A stretch of DNA of 64,000 bases. Origin: Alloalcanivorax mobilis. GTDB taxonomy: Bacteria; Pseudomonadota; Gammaproteobacteria; Pseudomonadales; Alcanivoracaceae. Below the pieces are notes generated by a model. The model worked only from the letters and a program-made list of their open reading frames with translations, was not told the origin of the DNA and searched no databases. The position numbers and the translations under genes were made by a program. Location: NCBI RefSeq assembly GCF_002864685.1, contig NZ_NMQZ01000015.1, forward strand, positions 62,001 through 126,000, in the 5' to 3' direction. Shown here piece after piece: positions 1 to 9,133 of this stretch. Numbering within the stretch: the stretch's first letter is position 1; every line of letters starts with the position of its first letter.

Positions 1-36
1 ACCCGGAACGGTTCCGCTACCTCGAAGCGGAGCTGT

Positions 37-123
37 GTGGGTGCCTTCCGGGACCCTTTTTGGCAGGGATGCCAAAACCGGGAGCGCCCATGGACGGCTT
101 GAGCGATCCCGGAAGGCACCCAC
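37..123. repeat. Inverted repeat with 17-nt perfect arms
   Basis: The arms at 37-53 (GTGGGTGCCTTCCGGGA) and 107-123 are perfect reverse complements around a 53-nt loop. No convincing coding sequence covers them. The shape suggests a REP/BIME-like extragenic palindrome. No other copy was noticed in the window, so its repeat status is inferred from form only. Confidence 0.6.
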
Positions 124-184
124 GCAGATTCGCGTCCCGGATAGAAACCTCCCGCATAGATTTCCCGCTAATCCGCGATGAACC

Positions 185-207
185 AAAAAAAAGCCCCCGA
201 AGGGGCC
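185..207 (-). terminator. Rho-independent terminator of the leftward DUF6351 gene
   Basis: Read on the minus strand this is a GCCCC/GGGGC stem with a four-base loop followed by eight consecutive T. It lies about 70 bp beyond the stop codon of the gene ending at 276. This is a textbook intrinsic terminator shape. Confidence 0.85.
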
Positions 208-275
208 ACAGCGGTGAGCGCTGAATAAGGGCTCTCCCGAGCCAGGGGCCGGCGATGGCCGGCCCGAAGGGGTGC

Positions 276-2615
276 TCAGAGGTCGGCGGGGCGGCCTTGG
301 TCGGGCTGGCTGTAGTCACAGACGCCGTCGGGGAAGATGCCCTTGAGGCGGGTGACCTGGGACGGGTTCGGGTTCCAGTCGCCGTAGCTGCCGTCGGTGA
401 GGGCGGTGTCCACCGGTTTCAGGGCGCACTTGAAGACGTCGCCCTGGGTCGGCGCGCCGGCGACGATGCGCGAGGTACTGTACATGGGGAAATAGTCGGT
501 GCAGGCCCCGTTGGGCTGATCGTCGAGCACGCCATTCCAGACGTCGTCGCCGCGCGCCACCAGGGTGCCGTCGGTGGCGAAGCAGGCGTCCTGGGCGGCG
601 GCGGGTTTGTTGCCGGCGACGCCGCCTTCCGGGTTGTCGCGGATGTTGGCCATCCAGTCGTCGATCACTTTCAGCGCCATCGGCACATTGTCGAACTCCT
701 CGTCCGGGCGCGCGTCGGTGAACCAGATCACCTGGTTGTCCGCGTTGCCGGCGAAATCGATGAGGCGCTGGCGGGTGACGAAGGACTGATGCACGTTGTG
801 CATGTCCAACTGTTCTTCCAGATAGGGGCGCCAGTCGATGATCGGAATCGGCGCGTCGCCCCGGAACACCATGCCGGAGGTGTAGGCGCCGTTCATCGCC
901 TGCAGGCTGCCTTCGGTGCGCGGCGCCGGCACGGCCGGATCGCTGCTCAGGGTCATGTTGCGGCTGCTCCAGGGGTCGAAGATCGACGGGTCCGCCAGCA
1001 CGTCCGCCGGTTCACCCAGGAACGGGAAGCCCTCTTGGACCATGTCTTTCTGATCTTTCCAGCCGCCTACCCTGGCGTTCAGGTCGAGGAATTCATCGCC
1101 GTCGATGTGGCCATCGAGCAGCGCTTGCAGACCGTATTGCACGCCGACGTTATCGAACAGGGTGTTGGGGTAGCCGTCTTCGTCGAGGCCATAGATGTTG
1201 CGCAGGTCGTCGTAGTGGCTCCAGTTGACCGTGGCCATGATGCCCGCCGGGCGCATCATTTCCTGGTTCGGCGCCTCGCCATAATAAGGGTTCATGGTCA
1301 GCGGCGTGAGACCGCGCCAGGATTCCACGCACTCGGTGGAACCGGGCGCGCCGCCGTAGCCGAGATCCTGCTTGGCGTCGTAGAGCGGATCGGGCACCGC
1401 GTCGGTGGCGTGCAGGCCGACCAGCCAGATGCGGTTGTCGGTGACCGCCCACTTGGGGTTGTCGCGGTCGCTGGCGTCCATGTAGTACTCAAGCAGTTCG
1501 CAATCGCCGATGTGGATGGTCTGGGTGACCATGTCCGGGTAGCTCTGCTGGGGAATCGCCGCGTCGATCAGGCCGGGATGATTCTGTGCGTACACGTATT
1601 GCTGAATGGCGCCACCGGAGGTGCCCAGGCCCACGGTGTAAAGCGGCGTGCCGTATTCTTCGACGAAACGCTCCTTGACCATCAGCGCGGTCTCGCCGCC
1701 CACCTGCATGTTGTAGTGCTCGCCCATGCGGTTGCCGGTGGAATAGATGATCGCGTAGCCCTGGCCAAGAATGTCCGGGCGCAAGGCGCGTTTTTCCGCG
1801 TCCATGCGGCCCTGGGTATGGCCGATGCCAACGCCGCCCTGGAAGCGGTACATCAGGCGCTTGTTCCACAACCCGGTGTCCAGCGAGCCCGGTTCTTCGC
1901 CGGCTTCGGCAAGCATGGCGATGGAGTAGATAAAGCGGTTGATGGTGCCGCGCTCCCAACGCACCACGAAGTCCACGTCGCGGCCGTCGGTAAGCGTGGT
2001 GGTGGCCATGTCCGCCGGCCGCGAGCCGTCGCCGGGCAGGGGTTTATAGCTGCCCTCGGTGCTGCGATACACGTAGGTGGTGTAGGTGTCGATGGCGCAA
2101 TCGCGGCTGTAACCGATGGCGTTGCCGTCGCCGTCCTGGACCTCGAAACCGGGTGAGGTGTCGCTGTCCACTTTGGGCTGCAGGCCCAGTTCCGAGGTGG
2201 TGGTGCAGACGAACGGGTACTGATGCGGGCCGGAGAACATGGGCCCGTCAATCGGATAATTAATCAGCGTGATGCGCCCCAGTTCAGCGTCATCGGCGCC
2301 ATTCACGGTGACCGTGTTGTCGCCTTCGGCCAGGCCGCTGACCAGACCTTCGAGATGACCGTCGATGGTTTGAAAATCCTGCAGATCCCGCGGCTCGCCG
2401 TTGACCATCAACCGCGCGCCTTGCAAATCCTCGGCGTCACCGCTCAAGACCACCCGGGCGTCGCCGCCGCTGACCTGATCCGGCGCACTGGAGATCACTT
2501 CGATGGCCACTTTCGGGGTCGCCTCGCCTCTATCGGAGTGGGAATCACCACCACAACCGCTGAGCAATACGGCGGTCGCCATGACAAGCGGACCACTCCA
2601 CGCACGTACAGACAT
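276..2615 (-). CDS. DUF6351-like secreted lipoprotein, putative alpha/beta hydrolase (paralogue 1)
   Basis: This 779-residue protein starts with a lipoprotein signal peptide (lipobox LLSGC, predicted lipidated Cys21), so it is probably anchored outside the cytoplasm. A G-x-S-G-G motif (GLGTSGGAIQQ, nucleophile candidate Ser333) points to a serine hydrolase of alpha/beta-hydrolase type. The C-terminus carries FPDGVCDYSQP, shared by two other proteins in the window (minus-strand genes at 11079 and 37957), so these are paralogues. I assign them to the DUF6351 group from memory of the family. The substrate is unknown; esters or polyesters are a guess. The start has a strong GAGGAG ribosome site. 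It diverges from a second lipoprotein hydrolase at 2896, and the 280 bp between them carry two inverted copies of a shared upstream element. Confidence 0.75.
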   Translation of the reverse strand: MSVRAWSGPLVMATAVLLSGCGGDSHSDRGEATPKVAIEVISSAPDQVSGGDARVVLSGDAEDLQGARLMVNGEPRDLQDFQTIDGHLEGLVSGLAEGDNTVTVNGADDAELGRITLINYPIDGPMFSGPHQYPFVCTTTSELGLQPKVDSDTSPGFEVQDGDGNAIGYSRDCAIDTYTTYVYRSTEGSYKPLPGDGSRPADMATTTLTDGRDVDFVVRWERGTINRFIYSIAMLAEAGEEPGSLDTGLWNKRLMYRFQGGVGIGHTQGRMDAEKRALRPDILGQGYAIIYSTGNRMGEHYNMQVGGETALMVKERFVEEYGTPLYTVGLGTSGGAIQQYVYAQNHPGLIDAAIPQQSYPDMVTQTIHIGDCELLEYYMDASDRDNPKWAVTDNRIWLVGLHATDAVPDPLYDAKQDLGYGGAPGSTECVESWRGLTPLTMNPYYGEAPNQEMMRPAGIMATVNWSHYDDLRNIYGLDEDGYPNTLFDNVGVQYGLQALLDGHIDGDEFLDLNARVGGWKDQKDMVQEGFPFLGEPADVLADPSIFDPWSSRNMTLSSDPAVPAPRTEGSLQAMNGAYTSGMVFRGDAPIPIIDWRPYLEEQLDMHNVHQSFVTRQRLIDFAGNADNQVIWFTDARPDEEFDNVPMALKVIDDWMANIRDNPEGGVAGNKPAAAQDACFATDGTLVARGDDVWNGVLDDQPNGACTDYFPMYSTSRIVAGAPTQGDVFKCALKPVDTALTDGSYGDWNPNPSQVTRLKGIFPDGVCDYSQPDQGRPADL

Positions 2616-2710
2616 GTTTTTCTCCTCGATGTTGTTGTTATCGCCAAACGCAAAAGTCCGGGCTGCATCGATATCCGCCGGAAAGTAGTTCGATTAAACC
2701 CAGCCTCCGC

Positions 2711-2731
2711 GGGGCAAAACAGGCACAGTTT
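2711..2731 (-). promoter_or_regulatory. Shared upstream element, copy for the leftward hydrolase
   Basis: On the minus strand this reads AAACTGTGCCTGTTTTGCCC, about 100 nt upstream of the start at 2615. Very similar strings lie upstream of the gene at 2896 (2805-2823) and of the third DUF6351 gene (40265-40283), each in the transcription direction of its gene. It may be an operator or activator site; the factor is unknown. Confidence 0.45.
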
Positions 2732-2804
2732 TTCCAAAAGCACTGCAACAGTGCGGCGCCCGGCGCGCTCACTGTTTGGGCCACTGTTGGAGAGAAACCC
2801 GGCG

Positions 2805-2823
2805 AAACTGTGCCTGTCGCCCC
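2805..2823 (+). promoter_or_regulatory. Shared upstream element, copy for the rightward hydrolase
   Basis: AAACTGTGCCTGTCGCCCC lies 73-91 nt upstream of the start at 2896, facing the copy at 2711-2731. Just upstream, 2786-2797 reads GTTGGAGAGAAA. The same 12 bases recur at 40281-40292, next to the third copy. Confidence 0.45.
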
Positions 2824-2895
2824 GGCCGGGCCCATGGCAAGGTCTGAACAGGCCGGCGAATCGGCCACATAACAACAACACCCGGGAGAAGCACC

Positions 2896-5082
2896 ATGAC
2901 TGTATACCGACCCTTGCCGGCCCTCGCCGGTGCCCTGCTGGCGGGCCTGCTCGCCGGTTGCGGTGGCGATTCCAGCCACCACGGCGCACCGGCCAGCGTG
3001 GATCTGAGCGGCCTTGATCTGGAGCGCGCCGGGTACTGTGATCTGAGCGTGCCCGAGCAGTGCCTGTATCCGTTCCCCAATGACTACTTCACCCGCGCCG
3101 ACGCCAGCGCCGACACCGGCCTGCGGGTTCACTTCGACCCTGCCGCCATGCCGGTGGCGCAGCCGGTGTCGGTGCCTGCCAGCGAACTCGCTCCCCAGGG
3201 CGTGCAAACCTCCGGCACCACGCCGGTGGCCCCTGGCGAGTGGAATCGCAACGATGGTTTCTCGCCGGGGGCGATGATCCAGACCCATGTAGCGGGCCTG
3301 GATCTGGCGCAAACCGGCGCGGTGGGAATTGGCGATATTTCCGCGTCCCTGGATCAAGACGCACCGATTCTGGTGATCGATGCGGACAGCGGCGAACGCC
3401 AGTTGATCTGGGCCGAACTGGACGCCAACGCCAGCGACCCGGCCCGCCAGGCGCTGATCATCCGGCCGGCCAGGAATCTGCTGGAGGGGCACCGTTATAT
3501 CGTCGCCCTGCGCGCGCTGCGCGACGGCGACGGCGAGCTGGTCGCTCCCAGCGAGGTGTTTCGCGCCTATCGCGACGGTATCGATACCGGTGAAGAGAGC
3601 CTGGAAGCGCGCCGTGAACGGATGGAATCGCTGCTCCAGAACCTGGAAGACCACGGCGTGGCCCGCGATAACCTGGTGCAGGCCTGGGATTTCACCGTGG
3701 CCAGCCAGCGCAATCTTACCGAACGGCTGCTGCACATCCGCGATCAGGCGTTCGCCAGCCTGGGCGGCGGCGCGCCGGCGTTCACCATCACCGAGTCCGG
3801 GCCGCAAATCGAGGGCTCGGTACGCGGCGGCATCAGCCGTGGCATCACCGGCACCTTCGAAGTGCCCAACTATCTGAATCAGGCCGGCGGGCCGCCGGGA
3901 TCGCGCTTCAACTACGACGGTGATACTGGCGTGGACGCCCTGCCGGCGCGTCTCAACGGCAACGATACGATGACCGCCCGCTTCCGTTGCCAGGTGCCGG
4001 ACACCGCGGTGGCCAACTTCGACGACAACGGCGCCACGGTGACGCCGGCGCGCGCCGCGCTGTACGGCCACGGTCTGTTCGGCGAGGGCCCTGGCGGCGA
4101 GTTCCGCTCCGGCAATGTGCGCGCCATGCAGACCGAGCACAACGTGATGTTCTGCGCCACCGATTGGATCGGCATGGCCGAGGAGGATTACATCGCCGGG
4201 GTGATTCACAACATCCTGGCGGACATCTCCCTGATTCCCGAGCAGCTCGACCGCAGCCAGCAGGGCCTGCTCAATGCCATGTACCTGGCGGAGCTGCTGC
4301 AAAACCCGGCGGGCTTCGCCTCGGCGCCGGAGTTTCATGCCGCCAACGGCGATCTGGTTTATGACCCTTCCGAGGTGTTCTACGACGGCAACAGCCAGGG
4401 CGGCATTCTCGGCGGCGCGCTGGTGGCCACCGCGCCCAATATCGACCGTGGCGTGCTGGGCGTGCCGGGCAGCAACTACAGTTTGTTATTGCGCCGCTTC
4501 GGGCCGTTCCCGGAGCGCTTCGGCTTTATTCTTTACCAGGCCTACCCGGACGGTCTCGACCAGAGCCTGGTGCTGGGGCTGATGCAGATGCTCTGGGACC
4601 GCGCCGAGAACAACGGCTACCTGAGCCACCTGGCCGGGCATTTTCTGCCCAACACGCCCACCGACAAGCGTATTCTGCTGCACGTGGCGCTGGGCGATCA
4701 TCAGGTGACCAACTGGAGTGCGGAGATCATGGCGCGCACCATCGGCGCGGCGATCCACGAGCCCACCGCGCGCCTCGGCGAGCACCCCGACGCCAACCCC
4801 TATTTCGCCATTGACCGCATTGAGCAATACCCCTATCACGGCAACGCCCTGATGGTGTGGGACTCGGGAGATTATGATCCGGTCAGCGGCCACGGCACGC
4901 CGTTCGCGCCGAGCAACAACACCGGCCCCACCGAGGGCGCCGACCCCCACGAGTCGCCGCGCAACACGGTGGCGGCGCGCCAGCAGAAGTCTGACTTTCT
5001 GAAAAGCGATGGCGTGGTCACCGACGTGTGCGCGGATCAACCCTGCCTCACCGACGACTACTCTGGCTTGTCGCGGCAGTAG
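2896..5082 (+). CDS. Secreted lipoprotein, putative alpha/beta hydrolase (lipase-like)
   Basis: This 728-residue protein has a lipoprotein signal peptide (LLAGC, predicted lipid on Cys22) followed by a Gly/Ser/His-rich linker. The N-terminal half (CDLSVPEQCLYPFPNDYF onward) resembles the N-terminal region of large bacterial lipases. A classical nucleophile elbow, GNSQGG (Ser500), is followed by a small-residue helix. This supports a serine esterase or lipase at the cell surface or in the periplasm; the substrate is not evident. It differs from the DUF6351 proteins in sequence but shares their upstream element and gene neighbourhood, so co-regulation is plausible. Its 3' end overlaps the convergent MocR gene by 25 bp. 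Confidence 0.7.
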   Translation: MTVYRPLPALAGALLAGLLAGCGGDSSHHGAPASVDLSGLDLERAGYCDLSVPEQCLYPFPNDYFTRADASADTGLRVHFDPAAMPVAQPVSVPASELAPQGVQTSGTTPVAPGEWNRNDGFSPGAMIQTHVAGLDLAQTGAVGIGDISASLDQDAPILVIDADSGERQLIWAELDANASDPARQALIIRPARNLLEGHRYIVALRALRDGDGELVAPSEVFRAYRDGIDTGEESLEARRERMESLLQNLEDHGVARDNLVQAWDFTVASQRNLTERLLHIRDQAFASLGGGAPAFTITESGPQIEGSVRGGISRGITGTFEVPNYLNQAGGPPGSRFNYDGDTGVDALPARLNGNDTMTARFRCQVPDTAVANFDDNGATVTPARAALYGHGLFGEGPGGEFRSGNVRAMQTEHNVMFCATDWIGMAEEDYIAGVIHNILADISLIPEQLDRSQQGLLNAMYLAELLQNPAGFASAPEFHAANGDLVYDPSEVFYDGNSQGGILGGALVATAPNIDRGVLGVPGSNYSLLLRRFGPFPERFGFILYQAYPDGLDQSLVLGLMQMLWDRAENNGYLSHLAGHFLPNTPTDKRILLHVALGDHQVTNWSAEIMARTIGAAIHEPTARLGEHPDANPYFAIDRIEQYPYHGNALMVWDSGDYDPVSGHGTPFAPSNNTGPTEGADPHESPRNTVAARQQKSDFLKSDGVVTDVCADQPCLTDDYSGLSRQ

Positions 5083-6515
5083 CAGGAGGGCGAGGCGGCC
5101 ATTTCGGTGGCCGTTTCGCCCAGCCAGGCGAGCGCCCGGCGGAGCCGCGCGGTGACCGGGCTGCCGGCGTTGATGCGCAAGTAGTCCGCGTGCTTGCCAT
5201 CCAAAGAGAAGACGCCACCGGGAAACACATGAATGCCCTCGGCCGCGGCGCGGCGAAACAGCGCCACCGAATCCACTTGGCCGGGCAGCCGCAGCCACAG
5301 CACGCAGCCACCGGTTGGGCGGGTCAATCGGGTACCGGCGGGAAAATGCCGCACGATCTCGGCGGCGGTTTCGTTCACCTGCTCACGCAGATGCAGACGC
5401 AGCTCGCGCAGGTGCTGAGTGTAGAAACCGCTCTCCAAAAGCCGCCCCATCACGATCTGGCCCATTGATGTGGCGGTAATCGTGCTCAACTGCCTCAACT
5501 CGCGAAAGCGTTTCTGAAACCGCCCCGCCGCGGCCCAACCGATGCGCAAACCGGGCATCAGCGACTTGGAAAACGAGTTGCAGTAGATCACCAGCCCGGC
5601 GCGATCGAACGCTTTGGCCGGCACGGCACCCTCCTCGTAGACGGTGTCGCCCCAGACGTCGTTCTCGATCAGGGGAATCCCGTATTTTTCCGACAACACC
5701 ACCAAGGCACGCTTGCGCTCCAGACTCATGGTAAAACCGAGCGGGTTTTGCGCGTTGGTGGCCACCATGCACGCGGACACCTCGCCCTTGGCGAACACCT
5801 GCTCCAGGGCTGAGAGGCTGATGCCGTGGCGCGGATGGGTGGGAATCTCCACCACCCGGCGCTGGTGCGTCTCGAGCAGCAGCAAGGCACCGTAGTAGGT
5901 AGGCGACTCCACCGCCACCGCGTCGCCAGGTTTGCTGACGCAACGCAGCGCCAGCGAGAGCCCTTCCATTGCGCCGCCGGTGACGATGATGTCGTCCGGC
6001 GTTATTGGCACTTCGTAGTTGAGGCTGCGGCGGGCCAGGTGGTGGGTGATCAGCGGGTGGCCGTTGGGGTGCATGTAGTCCCAAGCTTCCAGCGCGTGGT
6101 GGCGGGTGACGTCGCGAATCGTCTGCATCACCCGGTCCACCGGCTGCACCTCCGGGCCGGGCAGCGCGATGCCCAGGCGCATCATTTGCGGGTCGGCGTG
6201 CAACTCCATGTAGTGGAGTACCTCTTCGCTCAGCGACAGCTCCACTGGCAGCAGAGGGTAGCGTGAGCCGTCCGGCTCGGGAATGCCGTGGATGTCCGCG
6301 CTGCGCACATAGACGCCGCTCTGTGGACGGATTTCCAGATAGCCTTCCGCCTCAAGATGGCGGTAGCTCTGCATCACCGTGTTCACGCTCACCTGGAACA
6401 AGCCGCTCATGCGGCGCACCGAGGGCAGTTTCTGGCCCACGGCGAAGCTTCCTGCACCGATCTGTTCCAGCAGGCGCCGGCTGATGCGCTCATAAAGAAA
6501 GCGATCGTCGTTCAC
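5058..6515 (-). CDS. MocR-type GntR regulator with aminotransferase-like domain
   Basis: This 485-residue protein has an N-terminal GntR winged helix (LPSVRRMSGLFQVSVNTVMQ) and a C-terminal fold-type I aminotransferase domain. The PLP lysine is in SFSKSLMPGLRIGW (Lys317 from the chosen start). MocR proteins use PLP or an amino-acid adduct as effector and usually control a neighbouring or divergent gene. I chose the GTG at 6515 (VNDDRFLYERIS), where family alignment should begin. The frame stays open to a GTG at 6596, but that would translate the upstream region. Upstream, 6540-6610 contains repeated TGTGC-type words that may be its operator. The target could be yrfG or itself; nothing proves this. 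Confidence 0.85.
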   Translation of the reverse strand: MNDDRFLYERISRRLLEQIGAGSFAVGQKLPSVRRMSGLFQVSVNTVMQSYRHLEAEGYLEIRPQSGVYVRSADIHGIPEPDGSRYPLLPVELSLSEEVLHYMELHADPQMMRLGIALPGPEVQPVDRVMQTIRDVTRHHALEAWDYMHPNGHPLITHHLARRSLNYEVPITPDDIIVTGGAMEGLSLALRCVSKPGDAVAVESPTYYGALLLLETHQRRVVEIPTHPRHGISLSALEQVFAKGEVSACMVATNAQNPLGFTMSLERKRALVVLSEKYGIPLIENDVWGDTVYEEGAVPAKAFDRAGLVIYCNSFSKSLMPGLRIGWAAAGRFQKRFRELRQLSTITATSMGQIVMGRLLESGFYTQHLRELRLHLREQVNETAAEIVRHFPAGTRLTRPTGGCVLWLRLPGQVDSVALFRRAAAEGIHVFPGGVFSLDGKHADYLRINAGSPVTARLRRALAWLGETATEMAASPSCYCRDKPE

Positions 6516-6670
6516 CGGATACACCCCGGGCCCCGCTCCGGGTGGCCCTTGTCTGGTTGTTATTCTGTGCCATTGCATTGTGCACCACCCTGGCACCAGG
6601 GTGCCCGGTGATTTGTAACATCCGCCCCGCCGGCCGGCGCCACAGGGGGTTTCTATTTAAGGCGCCGGCC

Positions 6671-6732
6671 TAGGGCTTGTTCACACTACTTGCATCCCGC
6701 CTGCGGGATGCAAGTAGTGTGAACAAGCCCTA
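6671..6732. repeat. 62-bp perfect palindrome, MITE-like end sequence
   Basis: Thirty-nucleotide arms, perfectly complementary, flank a 2-nt centre. The outer sequence TAGGGCTTGTTCACACTA matches, with one substitution, the terminal inverted repeat of the 265-bp element at 28636-28900. It may be a solo pair of element ends, an internally deleted copy, or a strong bidirectional hairpin between the MocR gene and yrfG. Confidence 0.8.
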
Positions 6733-6758
6733 ATATCGGATACTGTGCCGCGACCACG

Positions 6759-6793
6759 GGCACTGGCACTGGCACTGGCACCGGCACTGGCAC
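6759..6793. repeat. Hexanucleotide microsatellite (GGCACT)n upstream of yrfG
   Basis: Five and five-sixths copies of GGCACT, with one C variant, lie 17 bp upstream of the chosen yrfG start. If translation began at 6745 the array would encode an Ala-Leu repeat. I consider it non-coding. Length variation could alter the yrfG leader. Confidence 0.7.
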
Positions 6794-6810
6794 GGCGAAC
6801 AGGCGAGACA

Positions 6811-7460
6811 ATGATCAACTGGAACGGCATCGACACCGTATTGCTGGACATGGACGGCACCCTGCTGGATCTGCAGTTCGATAACTGGTTCTGGCAGCGC
6901 CATGTGCCCGAGCAATACGCGCGCATCAAAGGCCTGGACTACGCCGAAGCCGAGCGCGTGCTGCACGACTGGATCGGCAGCCACATGGGCACCCTGAACT
7001 GGTATTGCCTGGATTTCTGGACCCGCGAGCTGGGCATCGATGTCGCCGGCCTGAAACGCGCCGCCGCCGAACGCATCGCCGTGCGCCCCGGCGCCGAGAC
7101 CTTTCTGCGCAGCCTGGCCGGCGGGCCGCGCCGGGTGATCATGGTCACCAACGCGCACCGCGACGCCCTTGATCTGAAATTGGAGCGCACCGGCATCGAC
7201 CGCTACTTCGACGCCCTGGTGTCCAGCCACGATTACGGCCACGCCAAGGAAGCCCAGGCGTTCTGGCAAGCGCTGCTCGAACAGCACCCGTTCGACCCGG
7301 AGCGTGCTCTGCTGGTGGACGATTCCCTGCCGGTGCTGCACGCCGGGCGGCTGTTCGGCCTGGGCCACCTGGCCAGCATCCTTCAGCCGGATTCCAGCCT
7401 GCCCTGCCGCGCTCACACCGATCCGTTCCCGGCGATCGACGATTTCCACCGGGTGCTGCC

Positions 7461-7464
<4 letters not shown>
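6811..7464 (+). CDS. yrfG: GMP/IMP nucleotidase YrfG-like HAD phosphatase
   Basis: This 217-residue haloacid-dehalogenase phosphatase has motif I DMDGT (Asp13, Asp15), motif II VTNAH and motif IV VDDSL. Its length is close to E. coli YrfG (about 222), which dephosphorylates purine monophosphates. The order yrfG-hslR-hslO-pckA is the same as in Enterobacteria and supports the name. I chose the ATG at 6811; an in-frame start at 6745 would add a low-complexity tail encoded by a microsatellite. The stop overlaps the hslR start by 4 bp (GTGA), indicating translational coupling. Confidence 0.87.
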
Positions 7465-7852
<388 letters not shown>

Positions 7853-7856
<4 letters not shown>

Positions 7857-8725
7857 GCAACGCCGATTTCAAACAACGTTTTCTGTTTCCCGATTCCGAC
7901 GTGCGCGGTGAACTGGTGCGCCTGGAAGACAGCCTGGCGGCGATTCTCGGCGCCCATCAGTACCCGATGGCGGTGCAAGGCCTGGTCGGCGAGGCGGTGG
8001 CCGCCGTTGCCCTGCTTACCGGCACCCTCAAATTCCAGGGCCGGCTGAGCCTGCAGGCCCAGGGCCAGGGCCCGGTGTCGCTGCTGCTCGCCGAATGCAC
8101 CCACGACGGCCAACTGCGCGCCCTGGCCCGGCACCGGGACGCCTCGGAGTTCGACAGCGCCGACCTCACCCGCCTGATTGGCGACGGCACCATGGTGATT
8201 ACCATCACCCCGGACCAGGGCCGCCAATACCAGGGCATCGTGCCCCTGGAAGGCGACACCCTGGCCGCTTGTCTGGAGGCCTATTTCCGCCAGTCCGAAC
8301 AGCTCGACACGCGCCTGTGGCTGGCCGCCGGCAACGGCCGCGCCGCCGGTTTGCTGCTGCAACGGCTGCCCGAACAGATCGCCGACAGCGAACACAACAA
8401 GGCCACCTGGCAGCACCTGGATGCCCTGGCCGGCACCCTGAAAATGGAAGAGCTGCTGGACCTGGACGCACAAACCGTGCTGCGCAGGCTGTTCCACGAA
8501 ACCCCGCCGCGCCTGCCCGACGCGCAACCGCTGCGCTTAGGCTGCACCTGCTCACGCGAGCGCACCCGCAACGCGCTCTACTCGCTGGGCGCCGAGGAAC
8601 TGCAAAATCTGCTCGACGAAGACGGCGGCGCCACCCTGACCTGCGATTTCTGCCTCTCCAGTGAACGCTTCGACGCCGTTGATCTGGCGGAGCTGATTCG
8701 GGAACGGCGGGACGCGGGGCGCTAG
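7853..8725 (+). CDS. hslO: Redox-regulated chaperone Hsp33
   Basis: This is a 290-residue Hsp33. The C-terminal redox switch has the four zinc cysteines in CxC (Cys231, Cys233) and CxxC (Cys264, Cys267). On oxidation zinc leaves, disulfides form and the holdase becomes active in the cytoplasm. The start is TTG, overlapping the hslR stop in the string TTGA; a GAAGGTG stretch upstream can serve as ribosome site. The last codons (RDAGR) and the stop codon lie inside the first units of a heptanucleotide tandem array, so the C-terminus may have been shaped by that repeat. Confidence 0.95.
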
Positions 8726-8868
8726 ACGCTGGACGCTGGACGCTGGACGCCGGACGCTAAACCCTGGCTCGGAAAGGTTTGGCGTGTTTGCTGCCATGCC
8801 TTGGCAGAAAACACGCCAGGGGTAGCAGAACCGGGTTAAAGCGTCCGGCGTCAGGCGTCTAGCGTCAG
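8711..8868. repeat. Heptanucleotide array pair A (GACGCTG / GCGTCNN)
   Basis: Seven consecutive 7-nt units run from 8711 to 8759 (GACGCGG, GGCGCTA, then GACGCTG three times, GACGCCG, GACGCTA). Four opposite-sense units follow at 8841-8868 (GCGTCCG, GCGTCAG, GCGTCTA, GCGTCAG). The arms are roughly complementary around an 81-nt loop, which has its own hairpin near 8780-8817 (GGCGTGTTT pairing with AAACACGCC). The left array contains the hslO stop codon (8723-8725). Confidence 0.85.
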
Positions 8869-9133
8869 GCGCCCCATGACCACCCAGTCACGCCCGCGTC
8901 GCCAGCGGCGCGCTTTTCTGTCATAATCGCGCGCCAGTCAGGGCCTCATGTGAGCGTCAACGAAGCCCTGAGGTGGGAAGCCACCGGCCCGGGACCACTC
9001 CCGGGAGTCGTCGCCCACAGCGCGCACGCCACCGGCAGTTATCCGCATCGCGAAACGCGAACTTCCGCAGGCCCGAGTGGCCCTACCAGAATGAGGAAGC
9101 TTCGTAGCTCGGCCACAAGCCCAGGAAGAACCA
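8726..9133. other. hslO-pckA intergenic region
   Basis: The first 140 bp are heptad array A and its loop. The remainder is the probable pckA leader: CATAAT at 8922-8927 could be a -10 box, without a clear -35. AGGAAG about 6 nt before 9134 is the ribosome site. No small gene was recognised. Confidence 0.5.

Larger units (their letters stand above)
1..275. other. Left-edge non-coding segment
   Basis: No open frame here looks like a real gene. The segment holds the inverted repeat at 37-123, a terminator at 185-207 for the leftward hydrolase gene, and a short GC-rich dyad near 245-265. The remainder shows nothing recognisable. Confidence 0.5.

Noticed and set aside
6745-6810. An N-terminal extension of YrfG from 6745
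   Set aside because: It would translate a hexanucleotide repeat into an Ala-Leu tail absent from the family. The ATG at 6811 gives the normal N-terminus.
8760-8840. A riboswitch-like structure between hslO and pckA
   Set aside because: The hairpin here is the loop of a heptad array pair. No known riboswitch core is seen and it is about 300 nt from the pckA start.
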